From positions 1 to 64,000 of the forward strand of contig CANCJJ010000010.1 in assembly GCA_947378305.1 (NCBI GenBank): 64,000 nucleotides of DNA, in the 5' to 3' direction. The stretch's first letter is position 1, and the number at the start of each line of letters is the position of its first letter. This DNA is from Phenylobacterium aquaticum (lineage in GTDB: Bacteria; Pseudomonadota; Alphaproteobacteria; Caulobacterales; Caulobacteraceae). The position numbers and the translations under genes are program-made. This document shows, piece after piece, positions 50,788 through 60,141 of the stretch. The notes under the pieces were generated by a model. That model searched no databases and was not told where the DNA came from. It saw nothing but the letters and a program-made list of their open reading frames with translations.

Positions 50788-52134
50788 CTAGGGGCGTGGT
50801 GTAAATTCCACGGGCATGGAGCGGATGGCATAGACAAAGTTGTTGGCTGCGACATCCTTGGGGCCGGACTGGTGGATGTCCGGGAAGCGGGCCAGGATCT
50901 GGCGATAGACGGCTTCAAGCTGGAGTTGGGCCACGCGCTTGCCGATGCAGGTGTGGGGGCCATAGCCAAAGGCGATGTGTTTGTCGGCATTGGCCCGCTC
51001 GATATCCAGCTGGTCGGGATTGGCAAAGACCGAGGCATCGCGGTTGGCGGAGCCGTAATACATGATGACCTTTTCGCCCTCGGCGATCTGCTGGCCACCG
51101 ACCAGAACGTCCCGGGTTGCGGTCCGGCGCATATAGATGACCGGGCTGATCATGCGGATGAACTCATTGACCGCATTGGGCATGAGCTCGGGACGGGCAA
51201 TCAGCTTGGCCTTTTGCTCGGGAAACTGGGTCAGCAGCTCCATGGCCCCGGAAATCGTGTTGCGGGTCGTGTCATTGCCGGCAAAGACGATCAGCAGCCA
51301 GGAGCCATCCAGATATTCGTCGGCCAGGAGCTCGCCATCCACCTGGGCCCGAGCAATCGCACTCATGAGGTCGGGCTGGGGGTCAAGGCGGCGCTTGTGC
51401 AGCATGTGGCGACCATATTCGAACATTTCCGAAATGGCGGCCTGGAAGGCATCCAGGAACATCTTCAGTTCCGGCGGCAGGTCGGCGGCGGCCCCCTCCA
51501 GGCTTCCGCCGGTGGCTCCGCTGCGCTCGGCGGCAAAGGAATTGGCCATTTCCAGATAGTGCATCCAGGTCAGGAACTTGGGTCGATCCTCGACCGGCAC
51601 GCCCAGAATTTCGCACAGGGTAAACAGCGGCAGGTGTGAGGACAGGGCCGTGACCAGATCGCAGCGTCCCTGGCCTGCCATGGCGTCCAGCAGGCGAGTG
51701 ACCTCGCCCTCGACCCGGTCATTCAGGCCCCGCAGATAGGAGGGCGTGAAATAGGGCATGTGCTCACGGCGCAGCTGCATGTGGTTGGGGGCATCCATAT
51801 TGATCATGGTGTCCAGCGAGGCCCGGGCCAGCTGCATTTCGGACCGCTCATGCGACATGAGGATTCCGCCCTTTTGGGAAGAAAAGGTCTCATAATCGGC
51901 ATTAACCTGCATGACGTCGTGATAGCCGGTCACGGACCAGAAGCCCGGGCGATGGCCGGGTTCATCATTCCAGGCCACCGGGGCCTCGGCGCGAAGCCTG
52001 GCGAAGGCGTCAAGGGGAGGGCCCTTGGTGAAGACCTCGGGATTCCAGAGTTCGACCGGCGAGGCCGGATAGATGCGGGGATTGGCCGGGCCCTTTATGC
52101 CGCCGACTTCAACTGTGTCACTGATCAGGCGCAT
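50788..52134 (-). CDS. Cytochrome P450
   Basis: A heme monooxygenase of about 448 residues. The I-helix oxygen motif AGNDTTRN, the ExxR region, and the heme-ligand motif FGYGPHTCIG (Cys at about residue 396) are all intact. An ATG at 52134 with GGAGACC upstream is better than the one at 52200. It would hydroxylate a hydrophobic substrate using redox partners that are not in this window. The bacterial soluble type lacks a membrane anchor. Neighbours are an MFS carrier and a nitroreductase. Confidence 0.92.
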   Translation of the reverse strand: MRLISDTVEVGGIKGPANPRIYPASPVELWNPEVFTKGPPLDAFARLRAEAPVAWNDEPGHRPGFWSVTGYHDVMQVNADYETFSSQKGGILMSHERSEMQLARASLDTMINMDAPNHMQLRREHMPYFTPSYLRGLNDRVEGEVTRLLDAMAGQGRCDLVTALSSHLPLFTLCEILGVPVEDRPKFLTWMHYLEMANSFAAERSGATGGSLEGAAADLPPELKMFLDAFQAAISEMFEYGRHMLHKRRLDPQPDLMSAIARAQVDGELLADEYLDGSWLLIVFAGNDTTRNTISGAMELLTQFPEQKAKLIARPELMPNAVNEFIRMISPVIYMRRTATRDVLVGGQQIAEGEKVIMYYGSANRDASVFANPDQLDIERANADKHIAFGYGPHTCIGKRVAQLQLEAVYRQILARFPDIHQSGPKDVAANNFVYAIRSMPVEFTPRP

Positions 52135-52270
52135 GGCAAGGTCTCCGAGGTTCGGGACGTGTCTTGCCAAGCTAACCCTAGGCAAGGCAAGCCCTTTCAC
52201 AGGGCTGGCGCGCCAATCCTTCGGGCACAGGCGGGCAGGTTAGCGCCGCCTGTGCCCAGGATGGGGTGGA

Positions 52271-52903
52271 TTAGTTCACTTCGGTGACGAACTGGTCGCG
52301 CGGACGGCGCACCTTCTTCAGATTCACCAGCCAGTCACCTTCAGGCTCGCGATAGCCAAGCGGAACAATGGCAACGGAACGCAGGCCCCGGGCCTTGAGG
52401 CCGAGGATGTCGTCGAGGGCGGCTGGGTCGAAGCCTTCCATCGGGGTTGCATCCACGCCTTCGAAGGCGGCCTGGGCCAAGGCCAGGCCCAGGGCAATAT
52501 AGGCCTGACGGGCGGCGTGCTCGAAATTGACCTCCGTGTCGCGCTGGGGGTAGGTGGCCAGAAGCATCTGGCGATAGTTTTCCCAGCCTTCGTTTTCGAA
52601 ACCGCGCTCGGTATTCACCAGGTCAAACATGTGATTGATGCGGTCGACCGTGTAATTGTCCCAGGCTGCAAAGACCAACAGATGAGAGCCGTCTGTGATG
52701 GGCGACTGGTTCCAGGCAATGGCCTTGATCCGCTCACGGACCTCAGGATTGGTGACCAGAATGATTTCAAGTGGCTGCAGGCCACTTGAGGTGGGGGCCA
52801 GGCGGGCGGCCTCAAGAATACGCTCGACCTTTTCGGCCGGCACAACCTTGGCTGGGTCCATCTTCTTGGCGGCATAGCGCCAGTTCAGCTTTTCAATCAG
52901 CAA
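52271..52903 (-). CDS. Nitroreductase-family NAD(P)H flavoprotein
   Basis: A 210-residue FMN enzyme. Conserved blocks are RYAAKKMDP at the N terminus, AARLAPTSSGLQPLEI with the FMN-contacting Ser/Thr, SHLLVFAAWDN, and a C-terminal GYREPEGD loop. It resembles NfsB/NAD(P)H oxidoreductase forms that reduce nitro compounds, quinones or enones. The start is TTG with AAGG upstream. It is not clearly linked to the P450 (gap of 136 bases). Confidence 0.9.
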   Translation of the reverse strand: MLIEKLNWRYAAKKMDPAKVVPAEKVERILEAARLAPTSSGLQPLEIILVTNPEVRERIKAIAWNQSPITDGSHLLVFAAWDNYTVDRINHMFDLVNTERGFENEGWENYRQMLLATYPQRDTEVNFEHAARQAYIALGLALAQAAFEGVDATPMEGFDPAALDDILGLKARGLRSVAIVPLGYREPEGDWLVNLKKVRRPRDQFVTEVN

Positions 52904-53097
52904 GGGAAATCACCTTCGTTCGCGAAATGAGCGCTCCGTTTGGCAGGTTCCGGCCAAAGCGCAATGAATAGTTTTTAAGCCATTTGTCATCAGGGGTGGT
53001 TTGTCTGGAAGGTCCTGGGACAAGGTTCAACGCCCCTCAGCAATACTGGACATATGCGGAGGAACAGGCACCATGCGGCCTCGCGAGGAGGAAACCG

Positions 53098-53595
53098 ATG
53101 GCGGATCAGAACGGCCCCTTTGGGGTGACCAGCCTTGTCTGGGGGGTGAAGCAGAGTTTCCGGACCTATGTCGACTCCACTGGAGGCGTGACGGAGGCGG
53201 GGGCTGGGGCAAGCCGGACGGCCGAGGGCGAGTTTGTCTTTGCCGGTGCTGATGGGTCCGGGCTGGTCCTCACGGCGGACGGGCTCCTGGAGGGGCAGGG
53301 CAGCTTCCTCGGCGAAGTGCAGTTCAAGTCTCACGGCGGGATGCTGTCGGTCTTCCTGGCTGACCCCATGATTGAGGTGAAGGGCTCAGGCGCCAGCCTG
53401 ACGGTGGCAGATAGTCGCGAGCGGGATCGTCGGGTCGAGCTGGCCCTGCTCGATCTGAGTGCCATGACGCGGTCGGCGGGCGCAGAGGTTGTGATACCGG
53501 CGGCCCTGGCCATGCATGGGATCATGCTCCTGGGCGACCATTATCCGCTCAGAACCGTCCTGGATTCGGTCCGGCTGACACTTGCTGGCAATTAG
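53098..53595 (+). CDS. Cytosolic HtaA-domain protein
   Basis: 165 residues forming a single HtaA-type domain: LVWGVKQSFRTYV at 13-25 with Y24, and VQFKSHGGMLSVFLADPMIEV with H79. In HtaA of corynebacteria, a Tyr and a His at these places bind heme. Unlike those exported proteins, this one has no signal peptide or anchor when started at the ATG that follows GAGGAGGAAACCG. It may be a cytosolic heme or tetrapyrrole-like binder, or a repurposed fold. Convergent with nothing; it precedes the DUF885 gene. Confidence 0.75.
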   Translation: MADQNGPFGVTSLVWGVKQSFRTYVDSTGGVTEAGAGASRTAEGEFVFAGADGSGLVLTADGLLEGQGSFLGEVQFKSHGGMLSVFLADPMIEVKGSGASLTVADSRERDRRVELALLDLSAMTRSAGAEVVIPAALAMHGIMLLGDHYPLRTVLDSVRLTLAGN

Positions 53596-53675
53596 CCGGG
53601 GGAGGGCTGGATGGAGACTTGCCTCGCGAGCGCGCCGGGCTAAGGTCCCCCCCGAAAGATTTCATGGGGGTTGTC

Positions 53676-55529
53676 ATGCGTAGTTTTGTCCACTCGGCGG
53701 CGGCAACCGCTGTTGCCCTGGTTCTGGCCGTTCCTCTGAGCGGACTTGCGCTCCGTCCAGCCCGGGCCGAGACCGCCTCTTCGCCGGTTGTTGCTGCGCC
53801 TTCTGCCGAGGACCTGCGCTTTACGGCCTTCCTGGATGATGCCTTCGGCCAGGAACTGCAATTGCGGCCCCAGTTGGCCACCCGCCTGGGCCTGAAGGAC
53901 GGGCAGGACCGTCTGGACGACAATAGCGATGCCGGTCTGCTCAAGCGCCTCGAATGGCGTCGCCAGAACGTGGCGCAGATGAAGGCGCAGTTTCGTCGTG
54001 AACTGTTGTCGCCCGCCGCCCAGGCGAATTATGACATCTGGGCGCTTGAGCTGGACCGTGCCGAGCTGACCTATAAGTTTCGCCGATATCAGCCGCCCTT
54101 CTACTCCTTCCTCTATTCTGCCCATTCCGAACTTCCGAACTTCCTGATCAACACCCATCTGGTGCAGGCCGCCCCGGACATGACCGCCTATAATGCGAGG
54201 CTTCGTGCCCTTCCGGCCGCGCTGGATACGGCCATTGCCCAGAGTCAGCTTTCCACTGCCCAGGGGATCAAGGCTCCGCGTTTCGAGGTCGAGCGGGTGA
54301 TTTCCGGCAGTCGGCAGATCATTTCCGGCGCGCCCTTCGATGGCGGGCCGGACTCCCCCCTGTGGGCCGACGCCAAGGGGAAGGTCGGCAAGCTGGTGGC
54401 GGCTGGCAAGCTTGGCCAGGCCGAGGCCGATAGCCTGCTGGTGGACACTCGCCAGAGCCTTCTGGGTTTGGCGCCCGCCTATCAGCGCGTGATGGCCTGG
54501 GCACAGGGTGAATTGCCCTCGGCTCCTTCGGGGCGCGTGGGGGCCGTCTCCCTGCCGGGCGGGGATGCCTGGTATGCTGCGGCTCTGAAGATCAACACAA
54601 CCACCGACCTGACAGCGGAGCAGGTGCATCAGATCGGCCTGTCCGAAGTGACCCGGATCGAGCACGCCCAGGACCTGCTGGCGCAAAAGGCCGGGTTCAA
54701 GGATCGGCAGGCCTATTATGATGAGCGCGCCCGCCTCTATCCGCCCGCGCCCTGGACCGACGAGGCCCGCACGGCCTATCTGCTTCGGGCGAATGAAACC
54801 ATTGCCCACACCCGAACCTTGCTGCCCGAATGGTTCGGCCTCTTGCCAGCCTACAAGGCCGAGGTGGTTCGCGAGCCGTCCTTCAGCGAAGTTGCCGGTG
54901 GCGCGGCCCATGCCGGGGGACCAAGCCCGGACGGGGCTCGTCCAGGTCGGGTTTATGTGCACCTGCTGGGCATGACGGACGATCCGGCGGATCTCTATAA
55001 CCTGATGTGCCACGAGGGCATTCCCGGCCACGTCATGCAGGGCGATATCCAGGTCCGTCAGCAGGGTGGTCCGAAGTTCCGCAAGAGCTATGGCTATGTC
55101 GCCTATAACGAGGGCTGGGCCCTCTATACCGAGGCGCTTTGTAAGGAAATGAGCGTCTATCCTGATGTAGCGGCTGACTTCATGCGGCTGGACGCCGAAA
55201 TCTTCCGGGCCGCGCGTCTGGTGGTGGATACGGGCATCCACGCCAAGGGCTGGACCGAGGATCAGGCCGTTGACTACATGATGAAGACCGGCCGCCGGCC
55301 GCCAGATCAGGCGCGCTCTGAAGTGCGTCGCTACATCACCCTGCCTGGCCAGGCTACGGGCTACAAGATCGGCATGCTCAAGATCATGGCCCTTCGTCAG
55401 AAGGCGGAAGCCGAGCTGGGACCCCGGTTCGACATTCGCAGCTTCCATGACCTGGTCGTGGGCTCGGGTTCCATGCCCCTGTCGATCCTGGAACGCCGGG
55501 TCGATGGCTGGATTGCTGCCCGACGGTGA
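53676..55529 (+). CDS. Exported DUF885-family metallohydrolase
   Basis: About 617 residues with a signal peptide (ending near ARAETA). The zinc-site motif H446-E-G-I-P-G-H452 of the DUF885 family is present (numbered from 53676), followed by YNEGWALYTEAL with the third ligand Glu. The largely helical fold and length match the family, which contains putative peptidases or carboxypeptidases. A start at 53664 (four residues longer) is also possible. A hairpin terminator follows. Confidence 0.88.
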   Translation: MRSFVHSAAATAVALVLAVPLSGLALRPARAETASSPVVAAPSAEDLRFTAFLDDAFGQELQLRPQLATRLGLKDGQDRLDDNSDAGLLKRLEWRRQNVAQMKAQFRRELLSPAAQANYDIWALELDRAELTYKFRRYQPPFYSFLYSAHSELPNFLINTHLVQAAPDMTAYNARLRALPAALDTAIAQSQLSTAQGIKAPRFEVERVISGSRQIISGAPFDGGPDSPLWADAKGKVGKLVAAGKLGQAEADSLLVDTRQSLLGLAPAYQRVMAWAQGELPSAPSGRVGAVSLPGGDAWYAAALKINTTTDLTAEQVHQIGLSEVTRIEHAQDLLAQKAGFKDRQAYYDERARLYPPAPWTDEARTAYLLRANETIAHTRTLLPEWFGLLPAYKAEVVREPSFSEVAGGAAHAGGPSPDGARPGRVYVHLLGMTDDPADLYNLMCHEGIPGHVMQGDIQVRQQGGPKFRKSYGYVAYNEGWALYTEALCKEMSVYPDVAADFMRLDAEIFRAARLVVDTGIHAKGWTEDQAVDYMMKTGRRPPDQARSEVRRYITLPGQATGYKIGMLKIMALRQKAEAELGPRFDIRSFHDLVVGSGSMPLSILERRVDGWIAARR

Positions 55530-55548
55530 TCGTCGCGCAAGTCAGGTT

Positions 55549-55581
55549 CGGGCGGGGCGAACCCCGTCCGGATCAGATTTT
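55549..55581 (+). terminator. Intrinsic terminator after DUF885 gene
   Basis: CGGGCGGGG pairs with CCCCGTCCG across a CGAA tetraloop (one G-U pair), followed 6 bases later by a TTTT run. Confidence 0.6.
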
Positions 55582-55638
55582 CCCTAGCCCTTTTCGCAAG
55601 ATGCTGCGAAAGAACGGCCTGCGTCAGGAGGGACCCAG

Positions 55639-56844
<1,206 letters not shown>

Positions 56845-56848
56845 TCCC

Positions 56849-58021
56849 ATGGAAACCAAGGCGTCTGGCCCCGGCGCATTTGCGCGTTTTGACCTCGCCA
56901 GCGTGCCATCGCCCTGTTTTGTTGTCGATGAAGCGGCGGTGCGGCGCAATCTGGCCGTACTGAAGGACGTGGGGACGCGAGGTGGGGCCAAGGTGCTGCT
57001 GGCCCTCAAGGCCTTTTCCATGTGGTCCCTGGCGGATCTGGTCGGTGACTATCTGGACGGAGTCTGTGCGTCCGGCCTGTGGGAGGCCCGGCTGGCCCGG
57101 GAGCACTATCGGGGCGAGCTGACCACATATTCCCCCGCCTACCGGCGAGCGGACCTTGCGGAAATCCTGAGGCTTTCAGACACGGTGATCTTTAATTCGC
57201 CAGCCCAGATTGCCCGGTTTCGTGACCTGATCGATGCTGCGCGCCAGCAAGGCGAGGTGTTTGACATCGGCCTGCGGCTCAATCCTGAACACAGTGAATG
57301 CGACGTTGCAAAATACGATCCGTGCCAGACCGGGTCCAGACTGGGCTTTCCAGTCTCGCAGCTTCGTCAGGAGCATCTCATCGGCGTCGACGGCCTGCAC
57401 CTCCATGTCCTGTGCGAGCAGGGATTTGAGCCGCTGGAGCGGGTCTGGGCCAGCCTTGAACCCCGACTTGCCGCCTTCCTGCCCCAGGTGAAATGGCTGA
57501 ACCTTGGCGGGGGGCATCATATTACCCGGGGGGACTATCAGAGAGAGGCCCTGATCGGGCTTCTGCGGCATATCGGCGAGCGCCATGGCCTTGAGGTCTA
57601 TCTTGAACCTGGGGAGGCCATTGCCCTGGATGCCGGGATCTTGGTCGGAGAAATTCTCGATACCTTCGAAAACGACCTGTCCGTGGCCATCACCGATATT
57701 TCGGCCACCTGCCACATGCCCGATGTCATCGAGGCCCCTTACCGCCCGGCCATGCTGAATGAGGCGTCTGAGGGCGTAAGCGTAAGGCTCGGGGGCCCGT
57801 CCTGTCTCGCAGGGGACATTATCGGGGACTATGTCTTTGCCTCACCGCCCGTCGCGGGCACGCGCATAGCCTTCCTGGACCAGGCACACTATTCGATGGT
57901 CAAGACCAACACCTTCAACGGTGTGCCCCTGCCAGCCATCGCCCTGTGGAATAGCGACACACAGGGCCTGCGTATGGTCCGGCAATTTGCCTATGAGGAC
58001 TTCCGGGACCGGCTGTCCTGA
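56849..58021 (+). CDS. nspC: Carboxynorspermidine/carboxyspermidine decarboxylase
   Basis: 390 residues, a PLP enzyme of the alanine-racemase-like barrel type. The PLP Lys is K54 in LALKAFSMW, HVLCEQ and LNLGGGHHITRG supply the barrel motifs, and LEPGEA and CLAGD with YVF are in the C-terminal domain. It removes the carboxyl group to give norspermidine or spermidine. The ATG at 56849 lies just after the dehydrogenase stop; an upstream start at 56816 would overlap it. The stop codon lies in a perfect hairpin loop. Confidence 0.92.
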   Translation: METKASGPGAFARFDLASVPSPCFVVDEAAVRRNLAVLKDVGTRGGAKVLLALKAFSMWSLADLVGDYLDGVCASGLWEARLAREHYRGELTTYSPAYRRADLAEILRLSDTVIFNSPAQIARFRDLIDAARQQGEVFDIGLRLNPEHSECDVAKYDPCQTGSRLGFPVSQLRQEHLIGVDGLHLHVLCEQGFEPLERVWASLEPRLAAFLPQVKWLNLGGGHHITRGDYQREALIGLLRHIGERHGLEVYLEPGEAIALDAGILVGEILDTFENDLSVAITDISATCHMPDVIEAPYRPAMLNEASEGVSVRLGGPSCLAGDIIGDYVFASPPVAGTRIAFLDQAHYSMVKTNTFNGVPLPAIALWNSDTQGLRMVRQFAYEDFRDRLS

Positions 58022-58031
58022 GGACAGCCGG
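58009..58031. terminator. Perfect hairpin spanning the nspC stop codon
   Basis: CCGGCTGTCC and GGACAGCCGG form a perfect 10-base stem; the three loop bases TGA are the nspC stop. It lies between convergent genes, so it could act on both strands, although it has no T-run. Confidence 0.55.
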
Positions 58032-58040
58032 CAAGCCAGA

Positions 58041-60029
58041 CTAGTTCTGGGCCACCTTGTCCGGTGCCTTGCGGCGGGGCCGGTTGGACATCATCTTCAG
58101 GATGGGCTCGAATTCCTTCTCGTCGATCCCGCCGTCCTTGTTGACATCAGCCAGGGCAAAGCTCGGGCGGATCATGTCGCCCAGGCGGCCACGCAGCTCA
58201 TCAATCTGAATCTTGTTGTCCAGATTGGCGTCCATCATGCCCAGGAAGCGAGTGCGCATCATGTCGGCGTCATAGGTGGTCTGTTTTGCGGCGGTTTCGT
58301 CCACCCAGCGATAGCGGAGCTCGGTGAAGAACATTTCCTCAAAGGACTGCTCGCCCCAGACGACTTCCTTGTTCGGGTCTGGATTGGCGGGGTTCTTGGC
58401 GGAGTTGTCATAGATATAGGTGGCCACCAGCTTCGATCCGGCCGGAACCTTGATGGGCTCGGCGAATTCATACATCCGCTGCCAGTTGAAGTCATAGCGC
58501 GGCACATTCACCAGCACCTTTTCCTTGCCGTCGGGATACTGGATGCGCAGCTCCGAATAGGTGCCACGATAGTGGGCATGGACCACGGCCGAATAGAGCA
58601 GGGCGTCATGGGGGAAGTTCAGATAGCTGACCTCCTTGTGGGCCTCGTCATTGGCAGGGATCTTGATCAGCAGGTTCACAATGGTGTTTTCCCGCATCAT
58701 CAGCTTGGGCTGCTCGCCGGGCTTGTAGAAATAGAGCCCGATCTGTTGGGTTGAGAGCACTTCCTTGCCGAAGGGGGTGTAGTGCATCTGATAGCCGATG
58801 GATCCACCGGCCGGGATATAGGTCCCGATGTCCTTGGGCTGGACAATGCTCTCCATGCCGACCGTATAGCCGCCGACGCTACCTCCCCAATCGGCCATGC
58901 CGCCAAGTCGGCCCTCACCGGCGGGGATATAGCCTGACAGAATGTGGTGAACGGCTTGACGCTGGCTGACCCGTGCGGTCGAGGCCTTGAGCCAGCGGCC
59001 TTCCGTGAGGGGGTTGTCCATCACGGGATACTGGTAGTCGACAATGCCCGTGGCCGGGATCTTGTAGGCGGGAATGTCCACAATCAGGTCAGGCTTGCCC
59101 AGTGGCCATTCCGGGGCCTCGTGGTGAACGGTTTCAAGCCGGTCCGGCCCGTCGCCGCGTTGGGCCCCGGCCTCAACCCAGCGGACCAGGGTCTTGATCT
59201 GGTCGGGCGAGAGGCTCTTGTCATGCAAGAACTTGCCGACCTTGGGGTCAACGTCCCAGGGCGGCATGCGGTCGGTGCGCACGGCTTCGCGGATCATGGG
59301 GGCGAAGGCCTTAACCTTGCGGTAGCTGTCCATGGCAAAAGGCGCAATCCCGCCCTGCTGGTGGCAGGCGACGCACTTTTCTTCCAGGATCGGGACGATC
59401 TGTTTCGAATAGGAAATCTTCTGGAAGCTGGCCAGGGCCGCAGGGCTGCGGTCGGCAAAGCGGATCAGGCTTCCGGTCGAGGCGAGGTCGGTGACGGTAA
59501 CCGGCTGGCCAGAGACCAGGGCGTCAACGGTGGTGGCGACGGCATCGCTCATGGGGCCGCGATAAACGACCTTCCAGGACTTCGGATTAAGGACAAAGAC
59601 TTCCCCGACACGATTTGCCCCCATCTGATCGCCCGCCAGTTGGTCATCGTCCATCATGATGGGCAGGCTCAGGCCTAGCTTCTTGGCTTCCACCAGAATG
59701 GCTTCGCGGGTATCGCGGCCACTGGAATTCATCATCATGACCTGCACGCCCTTGGGGGCAAATTTCGTGCGGAGGGCCTCGATGGCGGGCGCGATGCGCT
59801 TCACTTCAGGGCTAGCCAGCCCGTGCATGACGAGAACCACAGCGCTATTGTTCTTGTAGCGGTAGAGATCCTGGGAGCGGCCCTCTGCGGTCACCAGCCG
59901 GAAATTGTCCACCTTTGCGGGGAGCGCAGCCGCTGCGCTCTGCTGCGGGGCAGCAATGGCCTGTGGCGTGCTGGCTGCGGTCAGGGCAAGGGCCAGACCA
60001 AGGGCAGGGATAAAGGCGGCAAAACGCAT
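58041..60029 (-). CDS. Exported redoxin-like/cytochrome c/copper-monooxygenase-like/EF-hand fusion protein
   Basis: 662 residues. After a signal peptide (about 1-27) comes a thioredoxin-fold domain (35-175) without any Cys, then a cytochrome c site CVACH (219-223), the only cysteines before residue 300. Next is a region like the copper type II ascorbate-dependent monooxygenase fold with candidate ligands H361-H362 (VHHILSGY), H416 (MHYTPFG) and H484/H486 (VHAHYRG), and finally two EF-hand loops (600-611 and 628-639). It probably binds heme, copper and calcium in the envelope; the oxidised substrate is unknown. GGAAAG precedes the ATG at 60029. Confidence 0.82.
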   Translation of the reverse strand: MRFAAFIPALGLALALTAASTPQAIAAPQQSAAAALPAKVDNFRLVTAEGRSQDLYRYKNNSAVVLVMHGLASPEVKRIAPAIEALRTKFAPKGVQVMMMNSSGRDTREAILVEAKKLGLSLPIMMDDDQLAGDQMGANRVGEVFVLNPKSWKVVYRGPMSDAVATTVDALVSGQPVTVTDLASTGSLIRFADRSPAALASFQKISYSKQIVPILEEKCVACHQQGGIAPFAMDSYRKVKAFAPMIREAVRTDRMPPWDVDPKVGKFLHDKSLSPDQIKTLVRWVEAGAQRGDGPDRLETVHHEAPEWPLGKPDLIVDIPAYKIPATGIVDYQYPVMDNPLTEGRWLKASTARVSQRQAVHHILSGYIPAGEGRLGGMADWGGSVGGYTVGMESIVQPKDIGTYIPAGGSIGYQMHYTPFGKEVLSTQQIGLYFYKPGEQPKLMMRENTIVNLLIKIPANDEAHKEVSYLNFPHDALLYSAVVHAHYRGTYSELRIQYPDGKEKVLVNVPRYDFNWQRMYEFAEPIKVPAGSKLVATYIYDNSAKNPANPDPNKEVVWGEQSFEEMFFTELRYRWVDETAAKQTTYDADMMRTRFLGMMDANLDNKIQIDELRGRLGDMIRPSFALADVNKDGGIDEKEFEPILKMMSNRPRRKAPDKVAQN

Positions 60030-60100
60030 GGGCAGCTTTCCTTTGTGCGCTCTCAATGGCGCATATGGACGAGTCCCTAGCCGAATTCTGCCAGTTTGTC

Positions 60101-60120
60101 AGGTTAAGTCTGTTTAACCT
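60101..60120. promoter_or_regulatory. AGGTTAA/TTAACCT inverted repeat, possible operator
   Basis: Seven-base arms separated by six bases, 72-91 bases upstream of the fusion gene (minus strand) and just upstream of a TGACA-N16/17-CTAG-like promoter pattern. It could be an operator; no local regulator gene is adjacent. Confidence 0.4.
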
Positions 60121-60141
60121 CAGGCCCTCTCTTGCCCCTCC

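Noticed and set aside
53640-55448. A 602-codon open frame opposite the DUF885 gene, and similar long antisense frames elsewhere (67-1197, 12522-13586)
   Set aside because: They mirror the codon pattern of GC-rich genes on the other strand, contain no domain motif, and the sense genes are clearly coding.
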